Positions 34,967 through 44,094 of a DNA stretch of 64,000 bases are shown here, piece by piece. Source of the DNA: Streptomyces tanashiensis (GTDB taxonomy: Bacteria > Actinomycetota > Actinomycetes > Streptomycetales > Streptomycetaceae); the NCBI RefSeq assembly GCF_014648895.1, contig NZ_BMRZ01000010.1, forward strand, positions 62,001-126,000, read 5' to 3'. The position numbers and the translations under genes are program-made. The notes beneath the pieces are model-generated. The model saw only the letters and a list, made by a program, of their open reading frames with translations. It was not told where the DNA came from and ran no database searches. Position 1 is the first letter of the stretch; every line of letters starts with the position of its first letter.

Positions 34967-37018
34967 CTAGTTGTTCTTCGCCGCCGGTTCCTTCTGGCGC
35001 TTCTCCACCGGGCCGCGGCGGACCGAGCCCGGCGCGTTCCACTCCTGGCGCTTCCTGGCCCGCTTCTTCGCGGCCTCGGAGGACTGGAGCTGGTACGGGA
35101 CCGAGGTGACCATGACGCCGGGGGTGAAGAGCAGCCTGCCCTTGAGGCGGAGTGCGGACTGGTTGTGGAGCAGGTGCTCGTACCAGTGGCCGACGACGTA
35201 CTCCGGGATGTAGACGGAGACGGCGTCGCGCGGGCTCTCCCGGCGGATGTTCTTGACGTACTCGATCACCGGGCGGGTGATCTCGCGGTACGGCGAGTCG
35301 AGGATCTTGAGCGGGACGTTGATGCCGCGCCGCTCCCACTCCTCCTTGAGCGCCTTGGTCTCGGCGGGGTCGACGCTCACGGTGAGCGCCTCCAGCTCGT
35401 GGGCGTGCAGCAGCTTGGCGTAGGCGAGGGCGCGCAGGGTCGGCTTGTGGAGCTTGGAGACGAGGACGACCGAGCGGACGCGGGAGGGGCGGACGTACTC
35501 GTCGGGGCGTTCCTCAGCGGCGGCGATCTCGTCGGCGACGGAGTCGTAGTGCCTGCGGATCGCGGTCATCGTCCCGTAGAAGATCACCATGCCGAGCAGG
35601 GCGACCCAGGCGCCGTGCGTGAACTTGGTGGCGAGGACGACGACGAGGACGAGGCCGGTGAAGAAGGCGCCGAAGGCGTTGATCGCGCGGGAGCGGATCA
35701 TGTGGCGGCGCTTGGCCGGGTCGCGCTCCGTCGCCAGGTGGCGGTTCCAGTGCCGGACCATGCCGATCTGGCTGAGCGTGAAGGAGACGAAGACGCCCAC
35801 GATGTAGAGCTGGATGAGCCGGGTGGAGTCGGCTCCGTAGACCCAGACGAGGAGGGCGGCGGCGCCGGCGAGGAGCACGATGCCGTTGGAGAAGGTGAGG
35901 CGGTCGCCGCGGGTGTGCAGCTGGCGCGGCAGGTACCGGTCCTGGGCGAGGATCGAGCCGAGGAGCGGGAAGCCGTTGTACGCGGTGTTGGCGGCCAGGA
36001 AGAGGACGAGCGCGGTGGCGGCGGCGAGGACGATGAAGAAGAACGTCCCGTCGCCGAAGACGGCGGCCGCGACCTGGGAGATGACCGGGTCCTGGACGTA
36101 GCCCTCGCCGACCGGGACGCCGTTGTGCAGCAGGTCCTCGGCGGGCTTCTCGGCCATCCGGACGTCGGTGGCCATGGCCAGGAAGATGATGCCGCAGAAC
36201 ATGGTGACGGCGAGGCCGCCCATGAGGGCCAGGGTGGTGGCGGCGTTCTTCGACTTCGGCTTGCGGAAGGCGGGGACACCGTTGGAGATGGCCTCGACGC
36301 CGGTGAGGGCGGCACAGCCGGAGGAGAACGCGCGGAGCAGCAGGAAGACCAGCGCGAAGCCGGCCAGACCCTGGTGCTCGGCCTTGATCTCGAAGTCCGC
36401 GGTGGGGGCCTTCATGGTCTCGTCGAGGACGATCCCCTTGTACGCGCCCCAGACGATCATGATGAAGACACCGGCGACGAAGACGTACGTCGGGATGGCG
36501 AAGAGGCTGCCCGACTCCTTCACCCCGCGGAGGTTCATCAGGGTGAGCAGCAGGATGACGGCGACGGCCGAGGCGACCTTGTGCTCGACGATGAAGGGGA
36601 CCGCCGAACCGAGGTTCTCGATGCCCGAGGAGATCGACACGGCGACGGTCAGGACGTAGTCGACGAGCAGGGCGCTCGCGACGGTGAGTCCGGCCTTCGG
36701 CCCGAGGTTGGTGGTGGCGACCTCGTAGTCGCCACCACCGCTCGGGTACGCGTGCACGTTCTGCCGGTACGACGCGACCACCGTGAACATCAGGACGACG
36801 ACCGCGAGCGCGATCCACGGGCTGAAGTGGTAGGCCGACAGGCCGGCGACGGAGAGGACGAGCAGCACCTCGCCGGGCGCGTACGCCACCGAGGACAGCG
36901 GGTCGGAGGCGAAGACGGGGAGGGCGATCCGCTTCGGGAGAAGGGTCTCTCCCAGCTTGTCGCTGCGCAGGGCCCGCCCGATCAGGATCCGTTTGGGCAC
37001 GTCGGTCAGTTTGGACAC
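34967..37018 (-). CDS. kimA: KimA-like potassium uptake permease (APC superfamily)
   Basis: 683 residues. The N-terminal two-thirds have about 12 hydrophobic segments with SDPLSSVAYAPGEVL, SYRQNVHAYPSGGGDYEV, LLVDYVLTVAVSISSG and AFSSGCAALTGVEAISNGVP. All of these closely resemble Bacillus subtilis KimA (YdaO), a high-affinity K+/H+ symporter controlled by cyclic di-AMP. The C-terminal 200 residues form a soluble domain (RSVVLVSKLHKPTLRALAYA...), in KimA the regulatory part. GTG 37018 was chosen as the codon before SKLTDVPKR, since the frame stays open further upstream but only as a shadow of ceoB. Divergent TrkA genes next door fit a K+ role. Confidence 0.83.
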   Translation of the reverse strand: MSKLTDVPKRILIGRALRSDKLGETLLPKRIALPVFASDPLSSVAYAPGEVLLVLSVAGLSAYHFSPWIALAVVVLMFTVVASYRQNVHAYPSGGGDYEVATTNLGPKAGLTVASALLVDYVLTVAVSISSGIENLGSAVPFIVEHKVASAVAVILLLTLMNLRGVKESGSLFAIPTYVFVAGVFIMIVWGAYKGIVLDETMKAPTADFEIKAEHQGLAGFALVFLLLRAFSSGCAALTGVEAISNGVPAFRKPKSKNAATTLALMGGLAVTMFCGIIFLAMATDVRMAEKPAEDLLHNGVPVGEGYVQDPVISQVAAAVFGDGTFFFIVLAAATALVLFLAANTAYNGFPLLGSILAQDRYLPRQLHTRGDRLTFSNGIVLLAGAAALLVWVYGADSTRLIQLYIVGVFVSFTLSQIGMVRHWNRHLATERDPAKRRHMIRSRAINAFGAFFTGLVLVVVLATKFTHGAWVALLGMVIFYGTMTAIRRHYDSVADEIAAAEERPDEYVRPSRVRSVVLVSKLHKPTLRALAYAKLLHAHELEALTVSVDPAETKALKEEWERRGINVPLKILDSPYREITRPVIEYVKNIRRESPRDAVSVYIPEYVVGHWYEHLLHNQSALRLKGRLLFTPGVMVTSVPYQLQSSEAAKKRARKRQEWNAPGSVRRGPVEKRQKEPAAKNN

Positions 37019-37252
37019 GGAGAGGATCGTAAGCGTTCGAAAAGAGCCACGCGCACCGGCACCCCCGATCCGCACCGAATCTCCCTGAGTACCACCTCGG
37101 ATGCGGTCCCCGCCAGCGTTGCCGCTTAAGCTCGGACCGGGCGACCCGTCAGGGCGTCGTCCGCCACGGCCCGGGCCGATCGGGCGAGGAAAGTTGTGAG
37201 CAGGGTGTTTTCGCAGGTCAGCAAGGCGATCAGGAGTGCGGGGTAAGGGGAC

Positions 37253-37921
37253 GTGCACATCGTCATCATGGGCTGCGGGCGAGTGGGAGCCGCTCTCGCG
37301 CAGACCCTCGAACAGCAGGGGCACACCGTCGCGGTCGTGGACCAGGACCCGACGGCTTTCCGCCGCCTGGGCTCGGGCTTCGGCGGTCGGCGGGTCACGG
37401 GCGTGGGATTCGACCAGGACACGCTGCGTGAGGCCGGGATCGAGGAGGCCGGTGCCTTCGCCGCGGTGAGCAGCGGCGACAACTCCAACATCATCGCGGC
37501 GCGGGTCGCGCGCGAGATGTTCGGCATCGAGAACGTGGCGGCGCGGATCTACGACCCGCGGCGTGCCGAGGTCTACCAGCGCCTCGGGATCCCGACGGTC
37601 GCCACGGTCCGCTGGACCGCCGACCAGATGCTCCGCCGACTGCTGCCCTCGGGCGCGGAGCCGCTGTGGCGCGACCCCAGCGGTGGGGTGCAGCTCGCCG
37701 AGGTGCACACCTCCCCGGCGTGGATCGGCCACAAGGTGAGCCGGCTCCAGGAGGAGACCGGCGTCCGTGTCGCCTTCCTCACCCGGCTGGGCGAAGCGAT
37801 TCTGCCGACCTCGCAGACGGTGCTCCAGGAAGGTGACCTGGTGCACGTGATGATGCGTACGGACGAGATCGCGAAGGTCGAGGCGGCCTTCGCCGAGGGT
37901 CCCGAGGAGGGCGGTCACTGA
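37253..37921 (+). CDS. ceoB: TrkA-family (RCK) potassium regulatory protein CeoB
   Basis: 222 residues, GTG start. An N-terminal RCK/TrkA-N Rossmann fold (HIVIMGCGRVGAALAQTLEQ) binds NAD or ATP. A TrkA-C domain follows (LAEVHTSPAWIGHKVSRLQEE). The order of two linked TrkA genes is the actinobacterial ceoBC arrangement. These proteins gate membrane K+ transporters from the cytosol. Here the likely partner is the divergent KimA-like permease. The stop overlaps the ceoC start by one base. Confidence 0.88.
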   Translation: MHIVIMGCGRVGAALAQTLEQQGHTVAVVDQDPTAFRRLGSGFGGRRVTGVGFDQDTLREAGIEEAGAFAAVSSGDNSNIIAARVAREMFGIENVAARIYDPRRAEVYQRLGIPTVATVRWTADQMLRRLLPSGAEPLWRDPSGGVQLAEVHTSPAWIGHKVSRLQEETGVRVAFLTRLGEAILPTSQTVLQEGDLVHVMMRTDEIAKVEAAFAEGPEEGGH

Positions 37922-38598
37922 TGCGTGTCGCTATTGCGGGCGCGGGTGCGGTGGGCCGGTCCATCGCGGGCGAGCTCCTGGAGAACGGCCACGAGGTCCT
38001 GCTCATCGACAAGGCGCCGACCGCCATCTCGGTGGAGCGGGTGCCGCAGGCGGAGTGGCTGCTCGCCGACGCCTGCGAGATCACCTCGCTGGACGAGGCG
38101 GCGCTGCAGCGCTGCAACGTGGTGATCGCGGCGACCGGTGACGACAAGGTCAACCTGGTCGTCTCGCTGCTCGCCAAGACCGAGTATGGCGTGCCGCGCG
38201 TGGTCGCCCGGGTGAACAACCCGAAGAACGAGTGGCTGTTCAACGAGGCCTGGGGCGTGGACGTGGCCGTCTCGACGCCGCGCCTGATGTCGGCTCTGGT
38301 CGAGGAGGCGGTGAGCGTCGGCGACCTGGTCCGGCTGCTCCGCTTCAGCCACGGCGACGCGAACCTGGTCGAGCTGACGCTCCCGCCGGAGTCGGCGGTC
38401 GCCGGCACCTCCGTCGGGGACGTGGCCTGGCCGCAGGACACCTCGCTGGTGACGATCATCCGCGGTTCGCGGGTGCTGACGCCGAGCCCCGAGGAGACCC
38501 TGGAGGCCGGCGACGAGCTGCTGTTCGTGGCCGCGCAGGCCCGTGAGGAGCAGCTGGAGGACCTCCTCCAGGTCCGCCGGGAGACCACCGAGTCCTGA
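37921..38598 (+). CDS. ceoC: TrkA-family (RCK) potassium regulatory protein CeoC
   Basis: 225 residues, ATG overlapping the ceoB TGA by one base. TrkA-N (VAIAGAGAVGRSIAGELLENG, with VNLVVSLLAKTEYGVPRVVARV) and TrkA-C (VELTLPPESAVAGTSVGDV) domains are both complete. It is paralogous to the gene before it, and the pair probably works as a hetero-oligomer. Confidence 0.88.
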   Translation: MRVAIAGAGAVGRSIAGELLENGHEVLLIDKAPTAISVERVPQAEWLLADACEITSLDEAALQRCNVVIAATGDDKVNLVVSLLAKTEYGVPRVVARVNNPKNEWLFNEAWGVDVAVSTPRLMSALVEEAVSVGDLVRLLRFSHGDANLVELTLPPESAVAGTSVGDVAWPQDTSLVTIIRGSRVLTPSPEETLEAGDELLFVAAQAREEQLEDLLQVRRETTES

Positions 38599-38610
38599 TC
38601 TCCGGAGTGC

Positions 38611-38660
38611 GTACGCGGAAGGGCCCGGACCTGCGAACAGGTCCGGGCCCTTCCGCGTAC
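38611..38660. terminator. Long bidirectional terminator
   Basis: Perfect 23-base arms with the tetraloop CGAA, 12 bases past ceoC and 19 bases from the stop of the opposing DUF3159 gene. Confidence 0.9.
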
Positions 38661-38679
38661 CGTCCGAGGGCCCGCGTGC

Positions 38680-39429
38680 TCAGGCCTCCGGGTGGCTCTG
38701 CGCGGCGGCGGCCGCCTTGCGCTCCTTCTCGGCGCGCTCCTCGGCCTCCATCTCGGCGAAGACGTCGATCGGCGCCGGGGCCTTCGCGAGGAACACCCAG
38801 GTGAGGTAGACCGAGAGCAGGAACGGCGGGATCTTCAGGGCGACGAGCACCCAGCCGAACTTGGTGGTGTCGGCCCACCAGTACATCGGGAAGAGGATCG
38901 CGCACTTGCCGAGCAGGATCAGGCCCCAGGCCCAGCTGGCCTTCGTGTACGCCTTCTTGCGGCCCGGGTTACGGGTGCGCCAGGAGAGGTTCTCCTTGAA
39001 GACCGGGCCGAGGATCAGGCCGATCAGGGGCACTCCGGCGAGCGCGGTGATGATGTACGCCAGGGCGAGGCCCAGGGTGTAGAGCATGCCCGGCAGGTAG
39101 AAGTCCTTGGCGTTGCCCGTCATCATCGCGAAGACCACGCCGAAGGCGACGCCGAAGACCCCGCTGAAGGCGTGCTTGACGGTGTCCCGGCGGATCAGCC
39201 GGACGGCCACCAGGACCAGCGAGACCGCGAGCGCGGCGATCGCCGACACCTGGAGGTTCTTGTTGATCGTGAAGATCGTGACGAACAGCAGGCCGGGCAC
39301 GACCGTCTCGATCATGCCCCGCACGCCGCCGAAGGCTTCGAAGAGCGCGGCCTCGGTCACGGCCTTGTCCGCCTGGGCGTCCTGGTCCGGGGTCGACCGG
39401 TCCGCGGTCGGCTTGTCGAGGGACGTCAC
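38680..39429 (-). CDS. DUF3159 membrane protein
   Basis: 249 residues with about five to six hydrophobic segments between residues 40 and 220 (for example VSAIAALAVSLVLVAVRLI and YTLGLALAYIITALAGVPLI) and a charged Ala/Lys-rich tail. The sequence matches the conserved actinobacterial DUF3159 pattern, function unknown. It starts three bases after the OB-fold gene stop, as an operon pair. Confidence 0.82.
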   Translation of the reverse strand: MTSLDKPTADRSTPDQDAQADKAVTEAALFEAFGGVRGMIETVVPGLLFVTIFTINKNLQVSAIAALAVSLVLVAVRLIRRDTVKHAFSGVFGVAFGVVFAMMTGNAKDFYLPGMLYTLGLALAYIITALAGVPLIGLILGPVFKENLSWRTRNPGRKKAYTKASWAWGLILLGKCAILFPMYWWADTTKFGWVLVALKIPPFLLSVYLTWVFLAKAPAPIDVFAEMEAEERAEKERKAAAAAQSHPEA

Positions 39430-39432
39430 CGG

Positions 39433-39831
39433 CTACTCCTGTCCGAGCGGTCGGAGCTCGTATTTGGGGTTGAAGAGGACCCGCCGGCCGTGGCTCATCG
39501 AGATCCGGCCGGAGGCGATCAGCTTGCGGCCCGGCTCGATGCCCACGATGGAGCGCCGTCCGAGCCACACGACGTCGAGCGGTGCCGTGCCGTCGAAGAG
39601 TTCGGCCTCCAGCGCGGGCACACCGGCCCGGGGACGCAGCGTGACCGTGCGCAAGGTACCAGTCACCTTGACTATCTGGCGGTCGGAGCAGTCGCAGATA
39701 CGCGTGCACCCCGAGGCCTCGGCGTCTTCCTGGAGCTCCTCCGACTCCAGGTCCTCCGGGGAGGAGGAGAGCCGGTCGAGCATCCGGCGGAACCTTCCGG
39801 CCGGCTTCTCTGTACGCGGTGCAGCACTCAT
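39433..39831 (-). CDS. OB-fold nucleic-acid-binding protein
   Basis: 132 residues. The OB core is visible in VKVTGTLRTVTLRPRAGVPALE, LDVVWLGRRSIVGIEPGRKL and ASGRISMSHGRRVLFNP. A short acidic N-terminus with CTRICDC precedes it. This is a conserved actinobacterial small OB protein always close to DUF3159 and TrkA genes, but its target is unknown. Confidence 0.8.
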   Translation of the reverse strand: MSAAPRTEKPAGRFRRMLDRLSSSPEDLESEELQEDAEASGCTRICDCSDRQIVKVTGTLRTVTLRPRAGVPALEAELFDGTAPLDVVWLGRRSIVGIEPGRKLIASGRISMSHGRRVLFNPKYELRPLGQE

Positions 39832-39900
39832 ACAGAAAGCGTACCGGCCACCGCTGTCACCGGAGGCGGCCCCGGGCCACCCTTCCGTACGGCTCCCGCC

Positions 39901-40587
39901 TCAGTGTTCGAAGCGGTACCCCATGCCCGGTTCGGTGACGAAGTGGCGCGGGTGGGAGGGGTCGGTCTCCAGCTTGCGGCGGAGCTGGGCCATGTACACC
40001 CGCAGGTAGTTGGTCTCCGTGCCGTACGAGGGTCCCCAGACCTCCTGGAGCAGCTGCTTCTGGCTGACGAGCCGGCCGCTGTTGCGGACGAGGACCTCCA
40101 GGAGGTGCCACTCGGTGGGGGTGAGCCGGACGTCCCGCCCGTCGCGGTGCACCTTCTTCGCGGCGAGGTCGACGGTGAAGTCCTCGGTCTCGACCACGAC
40201 GACGCCGTCCTCGGCACCGCCGACCGGCTCGGCGCGGCGCACGGCCGCGCGCAGCCGGGCGAGCAGCTCGTCCATGCCGAAGGGCTTGGTGACGTAGTCG
40301 TCGGCGCCCGCGTCGAGCGCCTCGACCTTCTCGTCGGAGGTCTGCCGGGCGGAGAGGACCAGGATCGGCACCCTCGTCCAGCCGCGCAGGCCCTTGATGA
40401 CCTCGACGCCGTCCATGTCGGGCAGTCCGAGGTCGAGGACGACGACGTCGGGGTGGCGTTCGGCGGCGAGCCGGAGGGCGGTGGCGCCGTCGGGCGCGGC
40501 GTCGACCTCGTACTTCCGCGCCTTGAGGTTGATCACCAGGGCGCGGACGATCTGCGGCTCGTCGTCGACCACGAGGACCCGGGTCAT
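39901..40587 (-). CDS. kdpE: Response regulator KdpE (OmpR/PhoB family)
   Basis: 228 residues. Receiver domain with acidic pair D8-D9, phospho-acceptor D52 (VVVLDLGLPDMDG) and K102-type PFGMDEL switch, then a winged-helix DNA-binding domain (LTPTEWHLLEVLVRNSGRLV). KdpE activates potassium-uptake genes on low turgor or K+. The 130 bases between kdpD and kdpE include a short GGTTGC tandem repeat near 40660. Confidence 0.9.
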   Translation of the reverse strand: MTRVLVVDDEPQIVRALVINLKARKYEVDAAPDGATALRLAAERHPDVVVLDLGLPDMDGVEVIKGLRGWTRVPILVLSARQTSDEKVEALDAGADDYVTKPFGMDELLARLRAAVRRAEPVGGAEDGVVVVETEDFTVDLAAKKVHRDGRDVRLTPTEWHLLEVLVRNSGRLVSQKQLLQEVWGPSYGTETNYLRVYMAQLRRKLETDPSHPRHFVTEPGMGYRFEH

Positions 40588-40717
40588 GGAGGGGGCCTAC
40601 CTTCTTCGTCGTGTCGGGGGTTACGGATGTCCGTACGCGTACGGATACGCCTACGGGAGCGGTTGCGGTTGCGGTTGCGGACCCGGCGGTCAGACCACGG
40701 CGGTCACGTCACGACGG

Positions 40718-43264
40718 TCAGGTCACGGCGTGGGCCGGGAGGTCGGTGGCCGTGGCCAGGGGCCCGCCCGGCGCGGCCCGCAGGGTGAGCACCATGGTGA
40801 GGCCGCCGCCGGGGGTGTCCTCGGCGCCGAGGGTCCCGCCCATGGCCTCGACGAAGCCGCGGGCGACCGCGAGGCCGAGGCCGACGCCGGAGCCGCGCGG
40901 GGCGTCGCCGAAGCGCTGGAAGGGCTCGAAGATGCCGTCCTTGGCCTCGTCGGGGACGCCGGGGCCGCGGTCCACCACGCGCAGCTCGACCCGGTCCCCC
41001 AGCGCGCTGGCGGCGACGGCGACGGGGACGCCCCCGGGGCTGTACTTCACGGCGTTCTCCACGATGTTGGCGACGGCCCGCTCCAGGAGGCCCTTGTCGA
41101 CCTCGACCATGGGCAGTGTCTCGGGGATGTCGAGCTCGGCGCTGCCGTCCGGTACTCCCCCGAGGGCCATGGGGACGACCTCGTCGAGGTCGACGGTACG
41201 GATCAGGGGGGTGACGGTCCCGGTCTGGAGGCGGGACATGTCGAGGAGGTTGCCCACGAGGTGGTCGAGGCGGTCGGCGCCCGCCTCGATGCCCTCCAGG
41301 AGCTCGGCCCGGTCCTGCTCGGACCACTCGACGTCGTCGGAGCGGAGGGAGGAGACGGAGGCCTTGATGCTCGCGAGCGGGGTCCGCAGATCGTGGCTGA
41401 CGGCGGCGAGCAGGGAGGTACGGATCTTGTTGCCCTCGGCCAGCTTCCGGGCCTCCTCGGCCTCGCCGACGAGCCGCTGGCGGTCGAGGACGACGGCGGC
41501 CTGGGCGGCGAAGGCGCCGAGCACCCGCCGGTCCTCGGCGGGCAGCACCCGGCCGGTCAGGGCGAGGGCCAGGTGGTCGCCGACGGGCATGTCCACGTCC
41601 GCGTCCTCCGGCCGTGCCGCCGGGTGGGTGCCGACGCTCGCCGCCCGTGTCCACGGCTCGACCTCGTCCGTGCGCTCCAGGAGGGCCACCGACTCCATGG
41701 AGAAGGTCTCGCGGACCCGTTCCAGGAGGGCCTCCAGGCTCGTCTCGCCGCGCAGCACACTGCCCGCGAGATAGGAGAGCACCTCGGACTCGGCACGCAG
41801 TCGGGCGGCCTGGTGGGTGCGCCGGGCGGCCAGGTCCACCACGGAGGCGACCGACATCGCGACGCCGAAGAAGACGGCGATGGCGACGATGTTCAGGGGG
41901 TCGGCGACGGTCAGCCGGTGGAGGGGCGGGGTGAAGAACCAGTTGAGGAGGAGGGAGCCGACGGCCGCCGAGGCGAGCGCGGGCAGGAAGCCGCCGAGGA
42001 GCGCCGCGGCGACCGTCAGGGCGAGGAAGAGCAGCATGTCGTTGGCGAGCCCGAGGTCGGCGTCGACGTGCGTGAGGAGCAGGGCGAGGCCGAGCGGCCC
42101 CGCGACGCCGACGATCCAGCCGCCGAGGATCCGGGAGCGGCCGAGGCGCGCCCCGCGCGCGACCGGCAGGCCCCGGCCCTTGGCGACCTCGCCGTGGGTG
42201 ACGATGTGGACGTCGAGGTCGGGCCCGGAGTCGCGGGCCACGGTCTGGCCGACGCCGGGGCCGAACATGTACTGCCAGGTCCGGCGGCGGCTGGAGCCGA
42301 GGACGATCTGGGTGGCGTTGACCCCGCGGGCGAATTCCAGGAGCGCGGAGGGGATGTCGTCGCCGATGACGTGGTGGAACGTTCCGCCGAGGTCCTCGAC
42401 GAGGGTGCGCTGGACCGCCAGCTCCTTCGGGGAGGCCGCGGTGAGCCCGTCGCTGCGGGCGATGTAGACGGCGAGGACCTCGCCACCGGCGCCCTTCTCG
42501 GCGAGCCGGGTGGCGCGCCGTATGAGGGTGCGGCCCTCGGGGCCGCCGGTCAGGCCGACGACGATGCGCTCGCGGGCCTGCCAGGTGGAGCGGATGTTGT
42601 GCTCGCCCCGGTACTGCTGGAGGTACTCGTCGACCCGGTCGGCGGTCCAGAGCAGGGCCAGCTCGCGCAGGGCGGTGAGGTTGCCGGGGCGGAAGTAGTT
42701 GGAGAGGGCCGCGTCGACCTTGTCCGAGGTGTAGATGTTGCCGTGCGCCATCCGGCGGCGCAGGGCCTGCGGGGACATGTCGACCAGCTCGATCTGGTCC
42801 GCCCGGCGCACCACCTCGTCGGGGACTGTCTCCCGCTGGCGCACGCCGGTGATGGCCTCGACGACGTCGCCGAGGGACTCCAGGTGCTGGATGTTGACGG
42901 TGGAGACGACGTCGATGCCGGCCGCGAGGAGTTCGGCGACGTCCTGCCACCGCTTGGGGTTCCGGGATCCCGGGACGTTCGTGTGGGCGAGTTCGTCGAC
43001 GAGGGCGACCGCGGGGCGGCGGGCGAGGACGGCGTCGATGTCCATCTCGGTGAAGGTCGTCCCCCGGTACTCCAGGGTGCGGCGCGGCATCTGCTCCAGG
43101 CCGTGCAGCATGACCTCCGTGCGCGGCCGTCCGTGGTGCTCCACGAACGCCACCACGCAGTCCGTGCCGCGCTCGACCCGCCGGTGGCCCTCGGAGAGCA
43201 TCGCGTAGGTCTTGCCGACGCCCGGCGCAGCGCCGAGGTAGATCCGAAGCTTGCCGCGTCCCAT
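40718..43264 (-). CDS. kdpD: Sensor histidine kinase KdpD
   Basis: 848 residues, ATG 43264 with the typical N-terminus GRGKLRIYLGAAPGVGKTYA (Walker A). Walker B-like VALVDELAHTN follows, then a universal-stress-protein domain (about 235-350), four membrane helices (about 375-480), a GAF-like region and the kinase core: VSHDLRTPLASIKASVSSL (H-box), NIVENAVKYSPGG (N-box) and GSGVGLGLAVARGF (G-box). It phosphorylates KdpE in response to K+ limitation. No kdpFABC operon lies in this window, so the pair is separate from the transporter genes here. Confidence 0.93.
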   Translation of the reverse strand: MGRGKLRIYLGAAPGVGKTYAMLSEGHRRVERGTDCVVAFVEHHGRPRTEVMLHGLEQMPRRTLEYRGTTFTEMDIDAVLARRPAVALVDELAHTNVPGSRNPKRWQDVAELLAAGIDVVSTVNIQHLESLGDVVEAITGVRQRETVPDEVVRRADQIELVDMSPQALRRRMAHGNIYTSDKVDAALSNYFRPGNLTALRELALLWTADRVDEYLQQYRGEHNIRSTWQARERIVVGLTGGPEGRTLIRRATRLAEKGAGGEVLAVYIARSDGLTAASPKELAVQRTLVEDLGGTFHHVIGDDIPSALLEFARGVNATQIVLGSSRRRTWQYMFGPGVGQTVARDSGPDLDVHIVTHGEVAKGRGLPVARGARLGRSRILGGWIVGVAGPLGLALLLTHVDADLGLANDMLLFLALTVAAALLGGFLPALASAAVGSLLLNWFFTPPLHRLTVADPLNIVAIAVFFGVAMSVASVVDLAARRTHQAARLRAESEVLSYLAGSVLRGETSLEALLERVRETFSMESVALLERTDEVEPWTRAASVGTHPAARPEDADVDMPVGDHLALALTGRVLPAEDRRVLGAFAAQAAVVLDRQRLVGEAEEARKLAEGNKIRTSLLAAVSHDLRTPLASIKASVSSLRSDDVEWSEQDRAELLEGIEAGADRLDHLVGNLLDMSRLQTGTVTPLIRTVDLDEVVPMALGGVPDGSAELDIPETLPMVEVDKGLLERAVANIVENAVKYSPGGVPVAVAASALGDRVELRVVDRGPGVPDEAKDGIFEPFQRFGDAPRGSGVGLGLAVARGFVEAMGGTLGAEDTPGGGLTMVLTLRAAPGGPLATATDLPAHAVT

Positions 43265-43435
43265 GGGACGACCATACGTCCAGCCAATCGGACATTCCGT
43301 ACGCGGGGAGAGGGCCCGGTGCGGTATTGACGTGATTCTGATGGCGGACCCCGTGTCGAGAACGGGCACCCGGCTCCGACCACCGGGCGACGGCCGGCCA
43401 CCGGGCCGCCGCGGCGCACACTCGAGGAGCACTTC

Positions 43436-43837
43436 ATGAAGTACATGCTGCTGATGCAGTTCAGCTCGCGGACGCTCGACGTCCCCTCGATCACGGAGTG
43501 GCGGCCGGAGGAGGTCCGGGCACACATCGACTTCATGATCGCCACGAACGGGAAGCTGGCGGCGGCGGGCGAGCTCGTCGACGCTCAGGGGCTGGCGATG
43601 CCGGACACGGCGCTGATCGTCCGGGCGGACGCGGGCGGTGCCCCGGTGGTGACCGACGGCCCGTTCGCCGAGACGAAGGAGTTCCTGGCCGGCTGGTGGA
43701 TCGTCGAGGTCCCCTCGCAGCAGCGGGCCCTGGAGATCGCGGCCGAGGTCTCGGCGGCGCCCGGCCCGGGCGGCGCGCCGATCAACATGCCGATCGAGGT
43801 GCGCGAGGTCATGTCCGCGCCCCCGACGGAGGCGTGA
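43436..43837 (+). CDS. YciI-family (YCII-related, DGPF domain) protein
   Basis: 133 residues, ATG with GAGGAG upstream. The DGPF hallmark VTDGPFAETKEFLAGWWIVEV is present, with the N-terminal MKYMLLMQF strand. These dimeric alpha/beta proteins often precede sigma factors (not so here), and their biochemical role is unsettled. The gene is divergent from kdpD, sharing a 171-base promoter region. Confidence 0.85.
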   Translation: MKYMLLMQFSSRTLDVPSITEWRPEEVRAHIDFMIATNGKLAAAGELVDAQGLAMPDTALIVRADAGGAPVVTDGPFAETKEFLAGWWIVEVPSQQRALEIAAEVSAAPGPGGAPINMPIEVREVMSAPPTEA

Positions 43838-43881
43838 GCGGAGGTACGGAAGTCCGGTGCGGTCACGTCGTGGACGGGCCA

Positions 43882-43941
43882 GCACCGGACGGGCCCGCAC
43901 CGCACCGGACAGGCCCGCACCGCACCGGACAGGCCCGCACC
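43882..43941. repeat. Three tandem 20-bp repeats
   Basis: The unit GCACCGGACAGGCCCGCACC occurs three times head to tail, with one G/A difference in the first copy. It lies in the 257-base space between the convergent YciI and ABC ATPase genes. Confidence 0.85.
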
Positions 43942-44094
43942 GGACCCGACGGCGCGCCCCTGGCGGGCGTCGGCCAGTGGCGTGCACCCGCCTGTGGTGC
44001 TCCCTGCCCGCCGGCCCGCACCGGACCCCGGCGGCGCTCGCCTCCCGCCGGCCCGCACCGAACCACTGGTGCGCGCCGCCCGGACCCGGCCGGC

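Noticed and set aside
34946..37129. Long plus-strand open frame opposite the KimA-like gene
   Set aside because: Shadow of the permease, made of E/G/V/D-rich low-complexity sequence typical of the antisense of GC-rich genes. The minus-strand frame has a full transporter pattern.
37019..37252. Possible cyclic di-AMP (ydaO) riboswitch in the kimA leader
   Set aside because: I looked for the conserved core segments on both strands and could not trace them in order. A covariance-model search would decide.
40394..43330. 978-residue plus-strand open frame opposite kdpD
   Set aside because: Antisense shadow of kdpD. No domain and extreme composition.
43882..43941. CRISPR array
   Set aside because: Repeats are directly adjacent with no unique spacers, and there are no cas genes.
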